Positions 34,666 through 39,597 of a DNA stretch of 39,597 bases are shown here, piece by piece. Made by a program: the position numbers and the translations under genes. The notes under the pieces are model-generated. The model was not told the DNA's origin, made no database searches, and saw only the letters and a list, made by a program, of their open reading frames with translations. The stretch's first letter is position 1. Every line of letters starts with the position of its first letter. Source of the stretch: Thermoplasmata archaeon (lineage in GTDB: Archaea > Thermoplasmatota > Thermoplasmata > Lutacidiplasmatales > UBA184); contig JAKIWD010000005.1 in NCBI GenBank assembly GCA_022750205.1, forward strand, positions 1 through 39,597, given 5' to 3'.

Positions 34666-34682
34666 CGCGCCCGGTCCCCGGC

Positions 34683-35015
34683 CTAGGCCGACGGTCCCTG
34701 CCGGCAGCGCGCGCAGGCCCCGGTCAAGGAGACCGTGATCGAGTCGACGACCCACCCCGCCGGCGCGCGGAGGAGGAGGTTCTCCAGGGTTTGCTGGTCA
34801 TCGAACTCCATCGGCAGTTCCAGGATGCGGGCGCAGCTCCGACAGACCAGGTGGGTGTGCGGTGGTTCGGGGAGCGAGGCGAGCCGCGGGGATCCTATGG
34901 CCGAGGGAACGACGATCCGCAGGACCGGGGCGGCCGGAGGGGCTACGGCGGCCTTCGGCCGGCCGGTCGGGGCGCGTCGGCGCGGGCGACGGGCGGACGC
35001 TCGACGGGCCGGCAT
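34683..35015 (-). CDS. Fur-like metal-binding/dimerisation domain without the DNA-binding domain
   Basis: MPARRASARRPRRRAPTGRPK...PEPPHTHLVCRSCARILELPMEFDDQQTLENLLLRAPAGWVVDSITVSLTGACARCRQG. TATA-like tgatataccc at 35041-35050 on minus. Confidence 0.75.
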   Translation of the reverse strand: MPARRASARRPRRRAPTGRPKAAVAPPAAPVLRIVVPSAIGSPRLASLPEPPHTHLVCRSCARILELPMEFDDQQTLENLLLRAPAGWVVDSITVSLTGACARCRQGPSA

Positions 35016-35111
35016 GGAGAACGGGGTTACGACTCCCGCCGGGTATATCAACGGTCGCCGGGAGCGGCGGAGAACGTCATCTTCCATCGAGCGCTGAGCG
35101 GGACGACGCCC

Positions 35112-35432
35112 ATGCCCGACGCGCGAGCAACGCGGATCGACCTGGTGATGGCGCACTGGTGCCCGCACTGCGCCCCGCTCTCCCTCGAGCTCGGCGAGAA
35201 GCTCTCACAGCAGCTCAAGGTCCCCCTGCGCATCCTCGACATCGACGTGCCCGCCGAGGAGGACCTCGCCGACGATCTCGTCCGGAAGTTCGGCGACTGG
35301 ACGGACGACTACCTCATCCCCCAGGTCTTCGTCGCCTACGAGGACGGGCGCGTCGAGCACCTCCTGACGGGCGTCCCCGGACCGATCTCGGGGACGCGGC
35401 GGGAATGGGAACGGGTCCTCGCCGCGCACTGA
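35112..35432 (+). CDS. Thioredoxin/glutaredoxin-fold protein with CPHC motif
   Basis: RIDLVMAHWCPHCAPLSLELGEKLSQQLKVPLRILDIDVPAEED...YLIPQVFVAYEDGRVEHLLTGVPG. Confidence 0.85.
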   Translation: MPDARATRIDLVMAHWCPHCAPLSLELGEKLSQQLKVPLRILDIDVPAEEDLADDLVRKFGDWTDDYLIPQVFVAYEDGRVEHLLTGVPGPISGTRREWERVLAAH

Positions 35433-35632
35433 ACCGGGCGATCTCGCGACGGCGTACCTCGGGTCGCCGCCGCCCATCGCTCCGCGCCCGGTCGCGTCGG
35501 ACGCGCCGGCCCGAATCCTGGCGCGCGTGGGTCGGCCCGCGCCATTGCGCGTCGAGACCGCCAATCGATTCTCTTCCGAACCCTCCCGACCTTCTTCCGA
35601 GGCGTCCTCGGAGTTCGATGGGACCCCGCGCC

Positions 35633-36403
35633 CTACTGAACCGGGCCGAACTCCAACCGTCGGAACGACACGATCGCCAGTCCGAACGTCGCCGCCGCCA
35701 GCCCTGCGAGGATCGCCCCGGCGGTGAGATCCCCCGGGCCGAACGAATGGGTGTACGCGTCCCGCACCGCGTTCGCGGCGTAGGTCAGCGGGTTGAGGTA
35801 GATCACGACCCGCAACGACTCCGGCGTCCGGGCGGTGACCGGGTAGTAGACGGTCGAGACGAAGATCAGGAAGTACTGGAGCAGCGACTGGATCGTGAAG
35901 TAGAGGTTCGCCGAACGGATGCGCCCGCCGATCGCGATCAGTAGGCCACCGAAGAACGTCGCGCCGAAGGCGATGGTGACCAGGATCACGGCGAGCTCGA
36001 CCCCAGAGAGCGCCGGCAGCCCCACCAGCGGGAGGGCGACGACCGCCATGATGCCCACGCCGGCCAGGGCGAAAAGGAGGGTCGTGAGCAGGAGAGCGGC
36101 CAGGTACTCGGCCCGCAGGAACGGGCCGGAGAAGATCTGCTCGACCATCGACCAGCGCCGGTCGAGCCAAAAGATGCGCCCCGACAGCACCGCGCCGGTG
36201 ATCATCTGCGAGGCGATCATCCCGGGCACGAGGAAGGCGACGTAACTCCCGGAGGCCCCGACGCTCGGGATCAGCTGGTTGAACATCGTCCCCAGGATGA
36301 CGATCAGGAACGCGGGCTGGCCGAACATCACGAGCAGCGTGATCGGGTCGATGCTCGAACGGAAGTTGCGGACGACGAGCCGGACGACCGGGGGGAGTCT
36401 CAT
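35633..36403 (-). CDS. ABC-2 type transporter permease
   Basis: Six-TM ABC-2 pattern: LLVMFGQPAFLIVILGTMFNQLIP...VPGMIASQMITGAVLSGRIFWLDRRWSMVEQIFSGPFLRAEYLAALL...YLNPLTYAANAVRDAY. ATGA overlap with the ATPase gene. Confidence 0.9.
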   Translation of the reverse strand: MRLPPVVRLVVRNFRSSIDPITLLVMFGQPAFLIVILGTMFNQLIPSVGASGSYVAFLVPGMIASQMITGAVLSGRIFWLDRRWSMVEQIFSGPFLRAEYLAALLLTTLLFALAGVGIMAVVALPLVGLPALSGVELAVILVTIAFGATFFGGLLIAIGGRIRSANLYFTIQSLLQYFLIFVSTVYYPVTARTPESLRVVIYLNPLTYAANAVRDAYTHSFGPGDLTAGAILAGLAAATFGLAIVSFRRLEFGPVQ

Positions 36404-37395
36404 CGTCCCTCCTCCTCCGGCGAGAGCCCGGGCCCCGGCGGATCCGAGACCAGGTTGACGAACGCCTGTTCGAGCGTCGTCTCCGTGACGGCGACGCGGG
36501 AGAGCTCGATCCCGCGGGGGGCCGCCCACCGGGCGATCTCGGCGACGAGGCTCTCGGCATTGCCGGCCTGGAACAGGATCAGGTCACGGCCCCAATCCAG
36601 GATCGAGAAGCGCTCTCCCTCGCGCTCGAGCAGCCCTCTCAGCTCCTGGGCCTCGGGCGGGGTCAGGGCGCGCTCGAACTCGGCCTCGACCGAGCGGGCG
36701 CCGCTGAACTCGCGTTTGATCTCCGTCGGGGTGCCCACGGTGAGCAGCTGGCCGTCGCGGAGCACGCCGATCCGGTCGCAGAGCCGATCGGCCTCGTGCA
36801 GGATGTGCGTCGTAAAGACGATGGACAGGCCCGCACGGGCCCGCACCGCGAGGTAGTCGAGGATCCGGCTGCGCGTGAGCGCGTCGAGCCCGACCGTCGG
36901 CTCATCCAGGAAGAGCAGCTCCATGTCGTGCATGAGCTCGCGCGCGACCTGGAAGCGTCGGCGCTCGCCGCCCGACAGCGACCACGGCTTGCGCGGGCGC
37001 ACCTCGTTGAGCTCGAACAGGTTGAGCATCTCCTCGGCGCGGCTCTTGGCGAGCTCGCGCGGTACTCCCCAGAGGAACGCGTAGAGACGCAGGTTCTCCT
37101 CGACGCTGACGAAATCGAGGGACTCGGATTGGAGGACCACGCCGAGCCGGGCCCGCTCGGCCCGGCCACACGCCTTCAGTTCCTTGCCGAAGAGGGTGCC
37201 ACCCCCTTCGGTGGGGGGAAGCAACGTCGTGAGGAGCCGGACAGTGGTGGTCTTTCCGGCGCCGTTGCGGCCGAGCAGGCCGAAGACCTCGCCGCGACGG
37301 AGCTCGAAGTTGAGGTGGCGCACCGCGAATCGGTCCGAGCGGTAGGCGAACCCCAGCTCGCGGGCAGTGGCGATGACCTCCCGCGGGTTCGTCAG
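36400..37395 (-). CDS. ABC-2 type transporter ATP-binding protein (start uncertain; CTG at 37395 or GTG at 37323)
   Basis: VFGLLGRNGAGKTTTVRLLTTLLPPTEG, SLSGGERRRFQVARELMHDMELLFLDEPTVGLDALTR, IVFTTHILHEADRLCDRIGVLRDGQLLTVGTP. In-frame upstream TNPREVIATARELGFAYRSDRFAVRHLNFEL fits the expected N-terminus. Confidence 0.88.
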   Translation of the reverse strand: MTNPREVIATARELGFAYRSDRFAVRHLNFELRRGEVFGLLGRNGAGKTTTVRLLTTLLPPTEGGGTLFGKELKACGRAERARLGVVLQSESLDFVSVEENLRLYAFLWGVPRELAKSRAEEMLNLFELNEVRPRKPWSLSGGERRRFQVARELMHDMELLFLDEPTVGLDALTRSRILDYLAVRARAGLSIVFTTHILHEADRLCDRIGVLRDGQLLTVGTPTEIKREFSGARSVEAEFERALTPPEAQELRGLLEREGERFSILDWGRDLILFQAGNAESLVAEIARWAAPRGIELSRVAVTETTLEQAFVNLVSDPPGPGLSPEEEGR

Positions 37396-37645
37396 GCTCT
37401 CCTCACTCGCTTCGTGCCGGATTTCTGTCCGCGTTCTCCTCGGACCCCCGTCGTGGCTCGTCGCGAGTTGCGAGACGCAATCTCGAGGCGGAGGCAGATT
37501 ATTACCCCCATCTTGGGGTCTTGGGACGGGCGGCTCCCTCGTCCCGTGCGGGCGGAGCCGGCGACCGACGTCGAGGGAATCCGCAATCCCGGCACCCGGT
37601 CGTTGCGGAGTGGTTCATCTATCGCGCTCCCCTCGGTGCCCCCAG

Positions 37646-39597
37646 ATGCCGCTTGACCTGCCCCGCCGGCCGTCCCGAAGCGCCGATCCGCACCGATCCC
37701 GTAGGGCCGCGACCGGGATGGGCGTGTGCCTCCTTCTTTCCGTCCTGGTGCTTTCCTCCCTCGCCCCCGTCGGCAGCTCCGGTCTGGCGCTGCCCGCCGC
37801 TCCATCGCCGCAGATGGACCGGGCAACAGCCCCGGCGGCGCACGTCGCACGGATCGGGTCGGGGTCTGCCGGCCCGCTGTTCAACCAACCCTCCGGGGGA
37901 TCCCTGGTCCGTGCCTGTCAATCCGCCCGCGATGCCGTCGCGTGCATCCGCACCCTGGTCCCGGTACCGGCGAACGTCTCCGCGAACGCAACGTGGACCA
38001 ACCTGACGACGGCGCCGCAGCCTCCGGACCTACTGGAATCGACGATCGCTTACGACGAGGCGGACGGCTATGTCGTCCTCTTCGGCGGGTTCCTCGATGG
38101 CACGAACCTCACGACCAACCAGACCTGGAAGTTCCAGGACGCCGTCTGGACGAACCTCACGGCGACCGCCGGGAACGCCCCTTCCCCCCGCTTTGGCATG
38201 AGCATGACCTACGACGGCGCCGACCACTACCTGCTCGCCCACGGTGGCTATCAGAAGCCCGGTCCGACCCTCCCGGGGGTCTTCCCCTACTACGTGACGC
38301 CCCTCGGGCTCAACGACACCTGGAAGTTCGTCGCAGGCACCTGGAGCCCCCTGAACGTCACGTGCGACTGGTCGCTCAACGGGACGAGCTATCCGGCCCC
38401 GAGCTGCGAGACGTTGGGCGGGAACGGCAATCCGATGGAGTTCCTTCCCACGGGATCCAATCCGATGGTGTACGACGCGCGGGATGGCTACGTGTTGATG
38501 GACGACTCGTGGACGTACTCCAACGGCACCTGGACCATGGTCTACGGTTGGCCGCATCCGTACTCCCAGGAGCTGCCGAGCGGCACGTTGGAGAGCCTCG
38601 CATACGACGCGGCCGACGGCGCCGTCGTGGCGTTCGGTTCCGGCGGGATCCTGAGCGCCGATGTCGACTACGACTCGTGGGTCCCGGCCCCGAACAATTA
38701 CACCTTCCTCTACCAGAATTCCATCTGGACCAACATCAGCGCGAACCTGACGATCTCTCCCCCCTCCCGGTTGGGCGCCGGACTCACGTACGATTCGGAG
38801 GACGGCTACGTGATCCTCTACGGGGGGTACGTCTCGAGCTGCCTGACCTGGACCGCGGGGAACTGCACGCGGGAAGGGGTCACCGATCTCTCCGACACCT
38901 GGGGCTTTCACAATGGGTCGTGGACCAACCTCACCCCCGTGACCTCTCCGGGTCCGCGGGAACAGCCCCAGATTGTCGACGACCTGGCGGACCGGACCGT
39001 CCTGATCGAAGCCGGTGCGGGGTGCGTCCCGGCGGTCTGCGACTACCCGGAGGGCAGCTGGTGCTGGCCGTCGTACACGCCACCGGAGATCCCCGTGCAA
39101 TACCTCTGCACGGGTGCGGCGATCGTCCGACCGAGCACCTGGGTCTGGGGCGCGACGCCGCCCCTGGCCGGCGTGACGATATCCGAGAGCGCGTCCAGGA
39201 TGACGGCCGGTGCCCTCGTACTCTTCTCCTCCTCCTTCCTAGGCGGCAGCCCCACGGTCTCGTTCGCCTGGAACTTTGGCGACGGGTCCCTCGGGGTCGG
39301 ACAGAACGTCTCCCACCGCTACGCGCACGCCGGTGCCGTCGCGATCACGGTGTGGGTGAACGATACGGCCGGCTACTCCCAGAATCGCTCGGAGGGTCTG
39401 TTCGTGAACCCGGTCCTCGGGCTCAATGGGTCGGCGACGCCCGACCCCACCGACGTGGGGCTCCCCGTCGCGTTCGCGCCGGGCACGGTGAACGGGACTC
39501 CACCGTACTTCTACCGGTGGACCTTCGGGGACGGCGGTTCGAGCACCGACGCCGCGCCCGCCCACACCTATCGGGCTAATGGGACGTTCGTCGCGAA
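37646..39597 (+). CDS. Secreted surface protein with Kelch-like repeats and PKD domains (truncated at right edge)
   Basis: Frame not listed in the ORF track: MPLDLPRRPSRSADPHRSRRAATGMGVCLLLSVLVLSSLAPVGSSGLALPAAP (signal), STIAYDEADGYVVLFGGFLDGTNLTTNQTWKFQDAVWTNLTATAGNAPSPRFGMSMTYDGADHYLLAHGG..., then VSFAWNFGDGSLGVGQNVSHRYAHAG and FYRWTFGDGGSSTDAAPAHTY (PKD). Confidence 0.85.
   Translation, partial: MPLDLPRRPSRSADPHRSRRAATGMGVCLLLSVLVLSSLAPVGSSGLALPAAPSPQMDRATAPAAHVARIGSGSAGPLFNQPSGGSLVRACQSARDAVACIRTLVPVPANVSANATWTNLTTAPQPPDLLESTIAYDEADGYVVLFGGFLDGTNLTTNQTWKFQDAVWTNLTATAGNAPSPRFGMSMTYDGADHYLLAHGGYQKPGPTLPGVFPYYVTPLGLNDTWKFVAGTWSPLNVTCDWSLNGTSYPAPSCETLGGNGNPMEFLPTGSNPMVYDARDGYVLMDDSWTYSNGTWTMVYGWPHPYSQELPSGTLESLAYDAADGAVVAFGSGGILSADVDYDSWVPAPNNYTFLYQNSIWTNISANLTISPPSRLGAGLTYDSEDGYVILYGGYVSSCLTWTAGNCTREGVTDLSDTWGFHNGSWTNLTPVTSPGPREQPQIVDDLADRTVLIEAGAGCVPAVCDYPEGSWCWPSYTPPEIPVQYLCTGAAIVRPSTWVWGATPPLAGVTISESASRMTAGALVLFSSSFLGGSPTVSFAWNFGDGSLGVGQNVSHRYAHAGAVAITVWVNDTAGYSQNRSEGLFVNPVLGLNGSATPDPTDVGLPVAFAPGTVNGTPPYFYRWTFGDGGSSTDAAPAHTYRANGTFVA

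Noticed and set aside
1-39597. Integrated virus, transposon or IS element
   Set aside because: No integrase, transposase, capsid or terminase motifs were recognised; the HerA-like ATPase alone is insufficient.

Overview
High-GC archaeal chromosomal window. It is probably Thermoplasmatota-like, judging from the gene content, the TATA boxes placed close to start codons, and the rpl7ae-rps28e-rpl24e cluster; this lineage call is an inference. It contains about 35 supportable protein genes and one clear RNA gene, an SRP (7S) RNA at about 10512-10822 that the ORF track hides under spurious ORFs. Housekeeping genes include Sua5 (truncated at the left edge), NDK, L24e, S28e, L7Ae, TyrRS, an SHMT-like enzyme, an AlkA-like glycosylase, ThpR and a PhoU-family regulator. 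Accessory content includes four large surface/secreted proteins (Kelch, PKD or Ig-like), a HerA-like ATPase with a possible nuclease tail, an amine-oxidase/HCN-synthase-like operon, an ABC-2 exporter, and HxlR/VOC and Fur-like/Fe-ADH modules. Strongest hunting leads: (1) a Cas4-like nuclease split into two translationally coupled genes, with the break between two transmembrane helices, so the four predicted Fe-S cysteines lie on two chains; (2) a k-loop/k-turn-like motif containing the SD of rpl7ae, plus 11-bp direct repeats flanking that operon's TATA box; (3) a HerA-nuclease gene with a small upstream partner; (4) a Fur-like protein with no DNA-binding domain; (5) nested inverted repeats between the VOC and hxlR genes. 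No CRISPR array, transposase, rRNA or tRNA gene was found. All homology calls come from recognising motifs by eye; no database search was run.
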